Source of the DNA: Monodelphis domestica
Lineage: Eukaryota; Chordata; Mammalia; Didelphimorphia; Didelphidae
DNA length: 64,000 bases
Assembly (NCBI RefSeq): GCF_027887165.1
Contig: NC_077232.1
Span: 1,595,662-1,659,661 of the forward strand
Direction: 5' to 3'
Part shown: one piece after another, positions 47,829 to 60,820 of the stretch
How the letters are laid out: every line of letters begins with the position of its first letter
Position numbering within the stretch: position 1 is the stretch's first letter
The notes under the pieces: model-generated
Seen by the model: the letters and a program-made list of their open reading frames with translations, nothing else
The model's database searches: none
Told to the model about the DNA's origin: nothing
Made by a program: the position numbers and the translations under genes

Positions 47829-48415
47829 AGGTATGGGGTGCTCAGGGAGGGGTAATATCTCTGGTATGGAGGGCTTGTTGTGCCCTTCTAGGGCAGCTCT
47901 CCAACCTCTGACCCTCACCTGACACCCAGCTCTCACGTGTGGCTCCCAGTAGCTGCTAGCATGTAGCAGCGGCCACACCCCGGGCAACGGCTTCGACATG
48001 CCGGCTAAACCTTGTGAGGGTAGCCATCGGGTCGACGTCGACCCCTGGTGAACCAGGGCTTTGTGTGAGGAGGCCCATTCCCTGGGGGCTCCAGGCCACA
48101 TGTGAAGATTTACCCAGCATGTGAAGACTGCTTCGACGGAACAGGCGGAAGAAACCAGCAAGAAGGTTCAACGGCTGAGAGGGCGATGCAGCAAAGCACT
48201 GTGGAGTTCTTAGGGTGTGATGGAGCACAAAAGACCACACGGCCATCCAGTGCAGCTGAGGAAGTCTCCAGGTGTAACGACCCAGGCTTCCAACGCCGAG
48301 AGTGGGACTGTCTCTGTGCATTGACTTTTCCACTTAAATCTTCATGCACAGGTGTCTTTGTGCACAAAAACACACAAAGACAATCATCATCCTCAGTTTG
48401 AGAGACAACCAACAT
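47829..48415 (+). repeat. Unclassified ~560-bp retro-repeat, copy 2
   Basis: A 587-bp insert flanked by a perfect 12-bp duplication TCTTAGGTGAAT (47817-47828 and 48416-48427). The left arm has the empty site at about 20346. Shares CAGCAAAGCACTGTGGAG and GCGGAAGAAACCAGCAAGAA with copy 1 on the opposite strand. It ends near CAATCATCATCCTCAG, a short triplet run. Confidence 0.85.
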
Positions 48416-48689
48416 TCTTAGGTGAATGTACTTTTTTTCATTATTTCACAATTGAGGAAACTGAGGCAAACAGGTTATGTGACTTTTCAGGAGTCATGTA
48501 GCATGTAAGTGTCTGAGGTGGGCTTAGAAAGCAGATCTTCATGAATTTCTTGCATTTTATAACTACTATCACTATGTGTGCCTGCCCTCCCCAAATCCCC
48601 TGCAACACTGATGGTTTCCCAGCTTTTTTTTTGCAATCTGCAGGGTATGCTATAAAGCCTTAGCCCTGTTTTGGTTCCTGCTTCTCTTG

Positions 48690-49520
48690 ATTAGTGACTT
48701 AGATCATTTTCCATGTGACCATGAATCCTCAGCATTTCTTTTGAAAACTGTTCAGAATGTTGACTGCCTATTGGAGAGTGGCTGTTGGTTCTTTGTTGGC
48801 AAATTTTCTTGGATGCCAGACCCTTTGGATCCTAAAGTTATTCTCATTTACCCAATTTCTTTCTTATCCTGGATGCATGGATGTTTTCTGTGCAGAAATC
48901 TTTCTATTTTAAGTAATGAATCTTCTATAATGGCCTCAATCTCAATTTTGGCCAAGAATTTGTGTCCTAGAACTGCTAAGTAAAACACCTCTGATGTACC
49001 ATCTCATGCCTGTCAAATTTGCCATTGTGCCAGAAAAAGAAAATGATCAATTTGGAGATGTGTGAAAGCTGGGATACTCATACACTGTTGGTGGAATTGT
49101 GAATTGATCTACCATTTGGGGGAGCCATTTGGAACTACCCCAAAGCCTTAAAGCTGTGCATATCCTTTAATCTAGGCACATGTCCCAGAGAGATCCCTAA
49201 GAGAGGGAAAAAATCTATTTATAGAAAAATATTTATATAGCAGATCTTTTTGTGATATCAAAGAATTGTAAATGGAGGGATATTCATTAATTGGGGAATG
49301 GCCGAACAGGTTGTGGTGTGTGATTATAATGTAACACTGTTGATCCATGAGAAATAACAGGCAAGATCATTTCAGAGAAACCTGGGAAGACTTCCATGAA
49401 CTGATGCAAAGTATGAGCAGAATCAGGAGAACATTTTATTTGATCACAGAAACGTTAGATAGTCAGTAGCTATGAAGGACTCAGCTATTCTCAACAATAC
49501 AATGTTCTAAGAGAATCCCA
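48690..49520 (+). mobile_element. Old L1 3' region in the right arm
   Basis: Inverted partner of 18960-20060. L1 C-terminal/3' UTR-like (CACTGTTGGTGGAATTGTGA, TTGGGGAATGGCCGAACAGG). Confidence 0.7.
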
Positions 49521-49529
49521 AATAATCGA

Positions 49530-49640
49530 TTTAAAAAAAATTAAAACATTTTTCCATGGTTCCATGATTCATGCTTTCTCTCCCCTCCTCCCAACAGCCT
49601 CCCTCTTAGCCAATAAGTAATTCCACTGGCCATAATGTTT
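49530..49640 (-). mobile_element. LINE 3' UTR fragment
   Basis: Minus-strand tail with TTTTTCCATGGTTCCATGAT, matching 58170-58200. Confidence 0.6.
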
Positions 49641-49729
49641 CTTGTGAGATGCCTGAAACTATTAGGTAATATCTTCATGGTATACCCTCCCTCTCTTCCT
49701 CCCCCTGTAAAGGTTGGTTTTTAGGTGGA

Positions 49730-50030
49730 GAGTGAGTGATATGGGTAACCTGTTTCAGTTCTGTAAAAGGTAAAATCTCAATAATATTATATTTTAAGAG
49801 ATTTTATTAATGATCACTAGAAATCAAAGAATAAAGAAGATACAAAATAAAGACCACGTGCCCATGGCTGGTTAGCCATTTTTAGCCATCCCCACTCACC
49901 ACCGTCACTGTTGATTCTACATCAGAGAGAAGGAGCCTCCAAAGCCCACGTCCTTTATCCTCTGTCTACAAGAAGTATGTAATGACAGGAAGTCAGTGGG
50001 CTCTTGGGATATGTAGTTCTTTTTTTAGGG
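49730..50030 (-). mobile_element. LTR-like fragment
   Basis: Minus-oriented; related to 39612-39890. The AATAAAATCTC block on the minus strand suggests an R region. Confidence 0.4.
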
Positions 50031-50039
50031 TAACAGATT

Positions 50040-50590
50040 TTCAATCATACAGTTCTCATCTGTCAGTTGGTTTTAAATGCCTTTGATAACAGATTCATGG
50101 TGCCATCCTGTGTGGGTAAAGTTCTTCAATAGCATCTTAGATGTTTCCCATCTTCATTTACTGGGGTCTTTTGGACTTGTCTCAATTATGTAGTTATGGT
50201 TTTGTCAATATGAGCTATGGGGATTTTCCTGATTTGATTAAATTTTCTTCTTGGTTCTTATGCCAGATCTTACACCTAGTACTAGTCTGGGTTCTCATAA
50301 GGTTTCGTGTTGTATGTTACCCTATGGAACTGAAACTAATCCTGGTCTGAAGTCTTCTCAACAGATGGTATTTGTTATGTTATGATGCTGAAGGTTAGAA
50401 GACAGATATGATAATATCTATGTCTTCTAATTCATTGTCACTGTCCCCCTCTCCCCCTCCCCCCAAGTCAAATTTCTTTACAAATTGTTAAACTGTTCCA
50501 TGTAACCACTTACATTCTTGGAATTGTTAGCCTTGGGTTGGTTTCTTTCTGAAGGCAATCTGTAAATTCTTTCCATTGCATTTTCATTTT
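50040..50590. other. Intronic DNA, unassigned
   Basis: T-rich plus strand with no protein motif. Confidence 0.35.
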
Positions 50591-50599
50591 CTCTGGTCC

Positions 50600-50990
50600 T
50601 GAAGTTCTGGCCAATGCTCTTTGATTGTTATTGTCATTATTGTGTTCATTTTTTTTTCTTTTTTATACCAGTTGTCTTCTGGGTGGCCTGTGACGATTAG
50701 GTTGTTTGTGTTCCTCCTGTGTTTGAGATGAGGATGTTTGGCTTTGAAAGTGGGAAGATTTTCCTTTACCTTTGTTGACTTTTCTTTTGCATTTCTGCTC
50801 CCACAGTTCTTTCTCTGGATGTGGATAGCATTCTTTCTCATAAGTTCCTCAGAATTGTCCAGGATCATTGCATTGCTGCTTGTAGAGAAGTCCATTACAT
50901 TCAATTGTGCCCTAATGTAAACTTCTGCACAGACTTCGCCTATGTACATGAGCCTAGAAACTGCCACTAGGCCCAAATAGTAGTTTTGGC
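50600..50990 (-). mobile_element. L1-derived fragment, minus strand
   Basis: Matches the L1 3' UTR block of 30590-30720 in inverted orientation (GTTCTTTCTCTGGATGTGGA, CATTGCATTGCTGCTTGTAG). A 140-residue open frame across it is not a separate gene. Confidence 0.65.
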
Positions 50991-50999
50991 CCAGGAAAA

Positions 51000-51890
51000 G
51001 TCCCAAAAAAGTACAGATCTTTCTTTACTAGCTCTGCCAATTGAAATAAGGTATATAGTCTATACTGTTGATAGGACTATGATTTCAAGGTTTGTTCTTT
51101 TCTTGATACCCCAAAGTGAGGAGAGGCCTTCAAGCCATTCCCCAGGCCCAGTGTGCTTATCTGACACTTAGACCAGGTTTAAAAAACAAAGACGGTGTCT
51201 TTTAACTATAATAAGCAGAATGGGAAAATTAGAGATAGGATACCCTAAATCTACAAATACTAGCTACAACTCCCGCCTTCCTATAGTTCCTGCAAAGGGA
51301 TATCTTCTGGCCTTGCAGTTGCTTAAATCTCTACACTGGCTATCTAAGATTTCCCCAGCTATGTTACTACCTGACTAAAATCCTCCCATCTATCCCCAAG
51401 ATAGATAGTTCTTTAGTTCAGGTAGGTTGACCCTTTATCTCTGGGATGAAACCCAGGCCAGTTAGGCCCAAGATGGCTGTAGACTGTCCTAACACAGATC
51501 TCATAGCAGCTGGATATAACCTCTCAAGAAGCTGGAACAGAAGTTGAAGACAGGGCAGGATGGATGTCTTCACTCAGGATACCAGAGCTAGTGGCTTTGG
51601 CTTCAAGTGGATAAGAAACAAACACCCTCCTTGACTTGATGGAGATCACAAGCCAGAGGAATTTGGAGCTTCCAAGTCTCCCAGAAACAGGAAACCAAAA
51701 CCCCTTGCACCATTCTGTGTCCTATTTTCTAATTCCCCTGCAATCCAGAATCCAGTCAATACTGTTCCATGTCATGGAGTAAATACAGTACACTGATCTC
51801 TGTAGAAAATCCTTTCTCTTGTCTGATTGCACCCATTTCTCTGCTTTCCTCCTTATAGTGCCTATACTTACTGAAATTTTTACCATAAAA
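51000..51890. other. Intronic DNA, unassigned
   Basis: No coding signal and no recognised repeat. Confidence 0.35.
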
Positions 51891-52440
51891 GCACTTTGTA
51901 ATTTGTCCTGAGTTTTTTATTTTTGAAGGTGATACTGTGGTTTGGAATATTGTAGGTTTTTTTTTTATTATGTCATTTTCCTAATCCTTTTTATTGCTGG
52001 TATGAATCCTATGTGATCATGATGAATGATTTCTTGGACAATTTGATTTTTTTGAATAAATTTTTTTTTAATTAATGAGATGATGATCATGAGTGATATT
52101 GGCTTGTAGTTTACTTTCTGTACTTTGACTTTCCCTGGTTTAGTATCAGGCCTTTATTTGTATCATAAAGAGATTTTGGTGGACACTTTCTTATTTGAGG
52201 AACTTTGGGTATCTAGTACTTATTACGAATTTGAATAATTTCTCCTGTCTTCCAATAGTTGGAATATTTCAAATTTTGAGAAGCATTCCCTTATTATTTT
52301 GGGGTTCCAGGTTTCATTAGCATAAAACCACAGGATATGTTCTGATTATCTTTTTTCATTTCTCATGGTATTGGTGTTATTTTGCTATTTTAATGCTTTG
52401 ATTTATTGCTCATTTTTCATTACTGCAAGGAATTAAAATG
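51890..52440 (-). mobile_element. L1 ORF2 reverse-transcriptase fragment
   Basis: Minus strand reads KPGKVKVQKVNYKPISLM and IIHHDHIGFIPAI, the conserved L1 RT blocks (PISL and HDQVGFIPG in other L1s), in broken frames. Confidence 0.75.
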
Positions 52441-52520
52441 AAGGGTCTGACTAAACTATCTGATAATTATAAATATTGTGGTCACCAATATAAAATATTA
52501 TAGCTCAAGTCAAAGTGACT

Positions 52521-52722
52521 TTTTTTTTAAACCCTTACCTTCCGTCTTGGAATCAGTACTGTGTATTGGTTCCAAGACAGAAGAGTGGTAAGGGCTAGGC
52601 AACGGGGGTTAAGTGACTTGCCCAAAGTCACACAGCTAGGAAGTATCTGAGGCTAGATTTGAACTTAGGATCTCCCATCTCTAGGCCTGACTTTTAATCC
52701 ACTGAGCTACCCAGCTGCCCCC
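52521..52722 (-). repeat. Marsupial tRNA-derived SINE
   Basis: Full-length minus-strand copy ending GCTACCCAGCTGCCCCC, flanked by CAAAGTGACTTT and CAAAATGACTTT. Confidence 0.93.
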
Positions 52723-53389
52723 AAAATGACTTTAATAGTTTTTATTTCAAAAAATGTGGAAAGATTGAAAGTTGAGAAATACAAAAAAAGGGTAGAGAAG
52801 AAATTTAGCCTATCACTCTATATATGGCGTCATTGCTCGACTCAGCCTGACATGATTTGATAACCCTCCACCAGAATGAAATCTCTCTCCAGAAGTCAGG
52901 AAATGAAAGCGAACTATTCATTCACCCAAGTTCCTTCCAAGAGACAGTCTGATCTGAAGACAACAGACGACTCATGAAGCTGACCTCTAGCCCTAGTAAT
53001 TCAGGGCTCTTATAGTGACTTCTTGTCCCTTCCTCTCTTCACAGGGGTGAGTCACAGCTTTCAAATTGTATAGCACTGCCCAAAGAGATCTACTTCTCAT
53101 GCTCTGGAGGTGTAAATTCTTATCAAAAGGATTCACAATTTCCTGACTGATTGAGTTGTTATTCACTTTAGCAAATGACATTCAGAACACTCTATAAGAA
53201 ACTGATTCACAATTCAGTCTGGTGAGGTACTAAGTAGGAGTACTTTAAGTTAGTGTTAACTCAAAATAGATAAATAGCATGAAGAATTCCATTTTAACAT
53301 TATATTACCTATGAGTTTATCAGTTGGTTTTTTTTAAGAGTCAGATTTTAGATTTATTCATCATTTTTATGATTTTTGCTTTTCAATTT

Positions 53390-54000
53390 TGTGGGGTGGA
53401 ATTCTGGGGTGGCTGATTCCCCCATGAATCACTCTAATAAGTGACCAGGAGCCTTTGTGCTGGCAGAGTTCATGTGGCTTTATTCAGGGGTGGAGGGTCA
53501 TAGAGTGAGAGAACACTGGCTGGGGAGAGGCAGTATCCTTGGGGGTGGGGGCCAAGGGAGAGAGAGTGGCTCCACAGAGTCTGAAAGGCCTCATAAGTAG
53601 TCAGCACAGATGCCCAGATTTACTCAGATTTTATAAGGATCCAACACAATGCTATCTCCACTTTCCCATCATCTGTATCTTGTTCTCTCCTCCTTCCTGT
53701 ATCCTCCTTAATCTTTTCCAATGCTTCTGAGTGTCTATCAATTATCTTCCAATGCTCTTTGCAATTTTTCAGTTGAGTCAAGTTTTTATGCCTGTCTAAG
53801 GATTTATCAGGTGACAATATTGAAACAATTCTTGGGTTTTAGTTACCATTTCTCATGACATGTATTTAAGATTATACCTTGTAAGTTTTGAGATTCCTCA
53901 TAAAAATTAGGACCCCCCCCAAACTTTTTCCCAAAATAAAGGGGATGGTATCTGTTAGCCACTTTTGAAAAAATATATCTAAATCTATATACATCTATAT
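53390..54000 (-). mobile_element. LTR-like sequence, minus strand
   Basis: On the minus strand CCCTGAATAAAGCCACATGA resembles a polyadenylation region, followed by a CACCCCAGAATTCCACCCCA end. The other edge is unclear. Confidence 0.45.
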
Positions 54001-54109
54001 TTATATAGCTACTTGTGGAAGGGATTCTTCTATTCTTCAAAAGGAGAGATTGATATCTCTTAGTGGAGGGCACCTACCTTTACTATTTTTCTGTAGGAAG
54101 TTGCCTATC

Positions 54110-54950
54110 TATGATTACTAATACTCAACCAAAACAAAAGCAGGAATTGTAATTGTTGGTTGCAAAAGGGGGAAATAGATGGAATTTTGTAAGAAGAGTT
54201 GAGTGGAAGCAGAGGATACTGGGAAAAAAGAGAAAACTTGGCAAAGATCTGTGGAGAATTCTGGGCTTTTCAGAGGAGACCTTGAACTGGCAGGGAGCAT
54301 TTCATTACTGGGGGATCTTGCCAAGAGCCAAATAGAAGTTTCATCTGAGTCCCAGATACTACTTGCTACTAAGTCATTTCAGCAACATCATACTTCCAGG
54401 AAACATCTCACCAGAGTTACAAGCCTCTTCTGATCTGGGCGGGTTGTGGACTTGCTGCTTGGAGACCTGGCTCTCCTGCTTTGGCTTTTTAAACGTGTTT
54501 TGACTATTCCTTAGCCCAAAAGTATAAAAATTAGGAATGAGGGAATTAGCTGGATTTGGAAAGGAGAAACTCAGATTTTGACTTGAAAACTGTCGAGTGA
54601 AAGACCTTGTAAAACATAAATCAGGGACTCCGTCTCCCTCTTTCCAACCCCCCAATAGCCTTATAACCATTGCCTATTAAACCCTTCTTAATCATAGATC
54701 TTTCTTTGGCTTATTATCTGGAATTGAGGGAAAATAATTTGCTGCAGCAATACATCAGCCTTAGCAGTGCGTTAATCCAGACCCCTCTCCTGCTGAGTCA
54801 AGGAACTCAGGCGAGGTTTGTCCCCCTGATGTTTCTGTGCCACAGAATTTGGGGACATATATTACTTCATCTGATAGGAGAGATCTTCCTTCAATTTCCC
54901 ATCATCCTCACATAATGGGGGATCCCCATTTCCTGTGCAGCACCCCTAAA
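54110..54950 (+). mobile_element. Possible LTR, plus strand
   Basis: AGTATAAAAATTAGG (TATA-like), CCTATTAAACCCTTC (polyadenylation-like), then a U5-like region. Ends not confirmed. Confidence 0.4.
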
Positions 54951-55400
54951 AGCATTATCCAAGAGGAGTGAGGGAGAGTAAGAGGAAACCCATCAAGGCT
55001 CCTATCTCATAACACTGCTGCCTTTCACAACAAGCTCCCTTTAACACATCTCTTACCGTCATTACAATAACACCAAAAGTATAGTTAATATACAGTCCTT
55101 ACAATCAGCAGCAGGTTAGAGATAGAGATGGCTCCTCCAAATTTGAAGGATATTTTCAGATCTGGCCAATCTCACCTTTATATTGTCCATAAGTAGCACT
55201 CTTAACCCATTATTTTGACTCTAGTTCTTTGATGTTTCTGGAGTTCTTGGAGTATATTTAAATCTTTTCTTTCTCATGAAGAAAGTGGCAACATTTTTTC
55301 TTCTGAGTAAGCACAAACAAAACACAAATTCATTAACTAATGCTTTTTTTAAAAAATTGAATGAAGGAACTCTTCCCTTCTCCATCATAGTGAAATAGGT
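54950..55400. other. Intronic DNA, unassigned
   Basis: No coding signal and no recognised repeat. 55130-55320 shares short strings with 10790-10940 in inverted orientation (AGATCTGGCCA, TTCTCATGA), so it may be homologous intron. Confidence 0.35.
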
Positions 55401-55980
55401 GGGTAGAATAAGGGTATAAACAAGATTATAACAAATTGACAGTTTATTTAAGCAGAGGGAAAAGAAGGAAGAAAATGGGAAGATCTCAATCTTAAATCCA
55501 AATCAGAAAACTAACCCCCCACTAACTACTTTATAATTAATTTTCTAATTCCTTAATAAGTATACTAAGGCTAAGGGATGACTTGTAGGGACAGGAGCAA
55601 GGGCCAAAGTAAATCTCACAAACTGGAGTCCTCCTGGGGGCTGGTCAGAGTTCCAGTAGAAAAGCACAGCAGCTGGCAGGATCAGGAAGGGGAGAAAATG
55701 ATTCCTCTCTCACAGTCCACCGGTGTGGAGTGTTAACCCTCTCACTACCACTTCTGGAAGATGAATGTTTGTCTGAAGGAAAGTCTCAGTCTCCTGGCAG
55801 CTTAAAAGTCTCCTTCTCCAGAGAACAACTCCGCCACTCCCTATATCCTCCAGAGAAGAAACCAACTGCCCCTCTCTTTTCTGAGTTCCGGAATCTTTCA
55901 GCTTTGAAGGATTTCCTGCATTGTAAGGTTTCTTGCTTTTAGCAAAGAGCTGATCCTTACAACAATAGCCCCTCTTATTT
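55400..55980 (-). mobile_element. LTR-like sequence, minus strand
   Basis: The minus strand has GGATATAGGGAGTGGCG (TATA-like) and TTAAATAAACTGTCAA (polyadenylation-like), and starts near ACAAAAATAAGAGGGGCTAT. Confidence 0.5.
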
Positions 55981-56635
55981 TTGTGTAATGAAGTATAAAT
56001 GAGAAATAGATACTGTATACAAATGGAAGCAATTGTGAAACAAAAGATTTTCACTGTGACCCATCCTACCAAGAACCTCAAGGTCTGAATGTAACAACAG
56101 ACAATTCTCCTTCACTTGACTGAAAACCATCTCAGATCACTCCTTTCTTTAGAAACCTCCTGCTTTCATCCAGATGAGACTCCTTTCAGTCATGAGGAAA
56201 ACAAAGGATGGCTTTTCTTGAACTTTCTTCTCTTTTTGAGGCATCATGTAAAACTCTTCCGTGAAGATTCTCACAAACTGTTTACAGATTTCAGGTGAGA
56301 AAAGATCGCTTATAGGTTTGAAGATAAAACTTTGCTCTCTCTTTTCTCCTCCACCTATCCATACAACTCCCAGAGAGAGCACAGACTCTCTCCATGATTT
56401 CATAGGGAGATCCTTCGGTAGTTAGAATCTCCAGCTTTATTCCAATGAGGATGGTTTTCTCAAAATTGGATCAGGCTCTGAAAGACTATGGTTTTGAGGG
56501 TTGACCCTGACACTAATAATAGAGTTGGGGGCCAGACCTTCTGTGTGCTGCTGTTTCCTTCTGTAACCGATGAGAGTTGGATTATTAATCCTGACATGGC
56601 TTTCAACCCTCTGTCCTCTGATTTTTGATGGTTAG

Positions 56636-56812
<177 letters not shown>

Positions 56813-57294
56813 TGATTAGTAGTTGACATGATATGGAAAATGCTAGTATGCCGAGTCCAAGCGACAGGCCCCTCTGCTGCCTAATTTTCCTACAAAGGAC
56901 TTTGCATTGTGTAGTGGGACCTTGAGGGTTCCTTTTGGTGCTCCTGAAGTCTGAGATCTAATCCATGGTGAAGAATCAGAAAGTAATCTCACAGATGTTT
57001 CTGTCTTCCCCTCTACCTAACTTGGAATTGTGCCTCCCAAACCCATCTCAGAAGACTGCTCAGACATATTTTCCTCCCGACCTCTCCCTCTCTAGGGTGC
57101 ATTTACTATTTGGAATATTTTTTTCTTTAGGAACATAAACTTGTAGCTCACAGCTCCTCAGTGTCCAGAATAGAGCAGGTTTGTCCTTTTTCTTTCTTCC
57201 TCTTGCCCTAAACCTCCAGCACACACAGCTGATGATAAAGAAAAGGAAGGGAATAAGGATTTATAAAGGCCTGCCAGATACTCTGCCCAGGCTT

Positions 57295-57440
57295 TTCTTT
57301 ATGTCACTTCTCACATGTAATACCCAGTAAATTTGCACTTCAGCTATTGGATGCTTGGGGGGAAGGGAGGGAGGGAAATACTATGATTCTTGTAACCAAG
57401 GAATAATGTTCTAAATTGACTCAATAAATTAAAAAAAATG
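57295..57440 (+). mobile_element. LINE 3' tail
   Basis: TGTAATACCCAGTAAATTTGC ... GGAATAATGTTCTAAATTGA with an A-rich end. It interrupts the KZNF intron homology. Confidence 0.65.
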
Positions 57441-58134
57441 AAAAACTAAATAAATTATTTCACTTATTCCTCACTTTAATCTTCCCACACAATCATACCC
57501 ATTTTACAGTTGAGGAAATGGAGATTAGATTAAGTGGCTTGCTCTGAGACACACATAATAATCATTCTTGGCCATATTGAAGCTGAGGCCTTCTGGACTC
57601 TAACTTCAGGTCTCTGTCCATTACCCTTCTAGCTGCCTCTAATTCTGTGAAAATGGAAAACTATGGAAAGAGTCCATCTTTCAACAAAGAAAATGTACCA
57701 GAACCAAATTTTCTAATTCTAAATTGGTTTCTTGATCTTGTTCCCCTTCTTCTACCCCAAAATATATGGTGTAGTCACTGCTTGCATTCATACATGTTAC
57801 ATATATACATTACAATACAATTGTAAACCCTAACTATAATACACTATTTAAATATCTATTTACATGTTTGTGATATGTTATATTTAATGTGTAATGCATG
57901 TTTTTATGTGTGTTACAAAATATTTTGTAATGTATGTTGAAAAGTATTTCAGTACCCTATCTTATTAACCCTAAAGTCAATAATCTAACTATAGCCTTAT
58001 CTTCTTGAAATCTCCTAAAAGTAACCCTATCTACCTCTACTATTATTATTCTAAGCTATATAAAAAAACACTGTAATTTTGCCTTAAATATCTTGTCACC
58101 ATGCTTGTACAATTCTAACAAAAGAATCTTTTAA

Positions 58135-58690
58135 TTGAAAAATGTATTTAATTAATTAATTTGGAGTATTTTTCCATGGTTTCATGATCCATGTTCTTTC
58201 TTTCCCCTTCCCTCCATAACTGATGTGAAATTCTACTGGGTTTTACATGTATCATTGATCAAGACATATTTCCATATTATTGATATCTGCACTAGGGTGA
58301 TCATTTAGGGTCTACATCCCTAGTCATATCCCCATCGAACCATGTGATCAAGTAAATGTTTTCTGTGTTTCTACTCCCACAGTTCTTCCTCTGAATGTGG
58401 ATAGCGTTCTTTCTCATAAGTCCCTCAGAATTGTCCTGGATCATCGCATTGCTACTGGTAGAGAACTGTATTACATTCGATTGTAACTCTGTATAATGTT
58501 CTCCTGGTTCTTATCCTTTCTACATGAATTCCTGGAGGCTGTTCCTGTTCACATGGAAATCCTCCAGTTCATTATTTCTTTGAGCAAAATAGTACTCCAT
58601 TACCAACAGGTACCACAATATGTTCAGCCATTCCCTAATTGTAGGGCATCCCCTCAGTTTCCAATAGAATTTTTCCTTTCCTTCCTTATA
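58135..58690 (-). mobile_element. L1 3' UTR, minus strand
   Basis: Inverted relative of 30400-30980 (CTCAGAATTGTCCTGGATCA, GGTTCTTATCCTTTCTACAT, TCAGCCATTCCCTAATTG). Confidence 0.8.
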
Positions 58691-58789
58691 ACAGAACTAT
58701 GTGAGAGACCACAAGATCTCAAAGGCAAAAGTTCAGTGGTGTCTCCCCGAAGTAGAATATTTAGGGTTTATTTTTAACTACTGGTGCCT

Positions 58790-59620
58790 GCATCATTTTG
58801 CCTAGGCACATCAATGAAATTCAGAAATTAAGCGCTCCCTCTACTAAGAAATATTTGAAAACAATTCAAGGAGCAGCAGGGTTTTGTAGACAGTGAGTTC
58901 CTTGCTATGGGGAAATCACTAAACCCTTCATGGCACTGAACAAAAATTTAGTCACTGAACAGGCTATCCTATTTGCTCCTGTCCTAGGCATCCCAGATTA
59001 TCAAAAGCCATTCACTTTCTATGTACAGGAACACAGAGGGTTGGCTTGAGGTGTTTTCAGTCAATTGTTTGCACCTGTTCAGTGTCCAGTTATTTACTAC
59101 TTTACCCAGCTGGACCCAGTAGCTTCTTGAGTACCATTATGTCTTAGAGGCATAACTACCCCATCTTTATTAGTAACTAAATCTGCTGATTTAGTATTGG
59201 GATGGCACTAACAATAATGTTAACAATAATGAAATCGAAGCATTGTTGCTAAGGCATAGAACATGGAAATTTTCTGACCAAAAACTCACAAGACATAAAT
59301 TTACCTTGTTGGGCAATGAAAATATCACCTTAAAAGGCTGCACAATGCTGAATGCTGCCACGTTGCCTCCAAATATACCTGTTACAGGAGAACTATTATA
59401 TAATTGTGAATTTTTAGTTTCCATGGCTGAAAAATCTCTAGAGTATCTCCTGAACACTCCTTTAGACAGCACAGATGTAGTCTTATTCACTGATAGTTCT
59501 TTCATGAGGAATGGCATACTTTACACTGGAGCTTCTTTAGTCACAGAATTTGCAACTTTGGGTTGCTTCATTGCCCTCAAATATAAGTGCTCAAGGTATA
59601 GAACTCAATAGATTTAAAAC
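58790..59620 (+). mobile_element. ERV pol fossil (RT end to RNase H)
   Basis: Retroviral pol-like sequence: a GAAGFCRQ-like block, an IPDYQKPFTFYVQE-like block and an RNase H-like LFTDSSF motif. Class I ERV type by resemblance. Broken; no flanking LTR recognised. It lies in the gene 2 intron. Confidence 0.65.
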
Positions 59621-59795
59621 ATGCCTATAATATTGCAACAATTTACATGGATTCTAGCAACTAACCACCAACCACCAATCCAACACACTCCATCCAGCCA
59701 ACTTCCCTGCAATAATTGAACCTGTCAACAATTGATTTCCTTTGCTGACCTACTGACACTACACCTTTTATTTTATTATTTTGTTTTTGAATGCA

Positions 59796-59915
59796 ATGGG
59801 GGTTAAGTGACTTGCCCAGTTTCACATAGCTGGGAAGTGTTTGAGGCTAGATTTGAACCTAGGACCTCCCTTCTCTAGCCCTGACTCTCAATTCACTGAG
59901 CCACCCAGCTGCCCC
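59796..59915 (-). repeat. Partial marsupial SINE
   Basis: Minus strand: from the B-box side to GCTGGGTGGCTCAGTGAATT. The 3' third is missing. Confidence 0.88.
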
Positions 59916-60820
59916 AACACTGGCCCTTTTATTTCTCAGGAAAACTGCAAAACTGATTTTCTGGCTTCGTATCATCCAGAAGATCATAAATCTAGTCTCC
60001 AATAGTCACAGACATATGTGGTTCTGTGCTATTTGGTGGTTGGAATGTCTCCATCACCTAAGCTAACACAGTAACATCAGAACAAAGCTCAAGCATTTCC
60101 TGTCCTTCCAAACACACATCTCCTTGAATTGCATGATATTCCCAGGATTTTACATCTTTATAAACTTCATCACATTTGCCACTCCCCTCATCGGCCCCTT
60201 TAACCTCTACCTTAGTTTCATTGTTCCCATTTTCAATCATGTTTTCCTTATCCATTTTACATCCTTCATTATTTTCCATTATTAACAGTCATTAGAATTT
60301 TCAACTATTTTTACATTACAATTTTCTTTTTCCTCACATTCATTAACATTAGTTTTATTTCCATTTGTTTTAATTACATTATTTACAGACTAATTAACTT
60401 TATTCTCATTACATTTAAAATCATTAACCTGAATTTAATACCATTGACCTGAAATCCATTTTCCATTGGTTCACCCAACACTTGAGAACCCCAGGTACAT
60501 CTTCATAATGAACATGCTCCTTTGTTCTGATCTCCCTTTTTACCATTAACTACTACTGGCCCTTTTATATCCCCTTCTTAACTCCCTTCCTGTCTCTGGT
60601 GTCTACTTTCTTTCACTCTGGACTGGCTAATCCCTACAAATCTCTGGCAAAAGGACCTCCAGGTCCCCAGGTAACTTGGGAAAAGGATTAAGAATTAAGA
60701 ATTCCCTTTATATGCCCAAGGAAATAGGATATAAAGCAGTTTATGTTTTGACAGTGGAGCAAAGATGATATGGTTATATATGTGGATGTGTAACTATCTT
60801 TTAGTGTTATTTTCTTTCAG

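Larger units (their letters stand above)
43640..49520 (+). repeat. Right arm of the large inverted duplication
   Basis: Inverted partner of 18960-24020, carrying the gene 2 start-codon exon. Two arm-specific insertions interrupt it: a solo LTR at 44557-45132 and a retro-inserted repeat at 47829-48415. Similarity to the left arm is by eye very high in 45165-47731 and clearly lower on both sides. Confidence 0.85.

Noticed and set aside
50584-51006. A 140-codon minus-strand frame
   Set aside because: Its sequence runs through an L1 3' UTR (HIQRKNCGSRNA is also read from 30.7 kb), so it is repeat-derived.
60058-60279. A 73-codon acidic minus-strand frame in the gene 2 intron
   Set aside because: No family resemblance, no splice context, and surrounded by AT-rich DNA. 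Probably chance.
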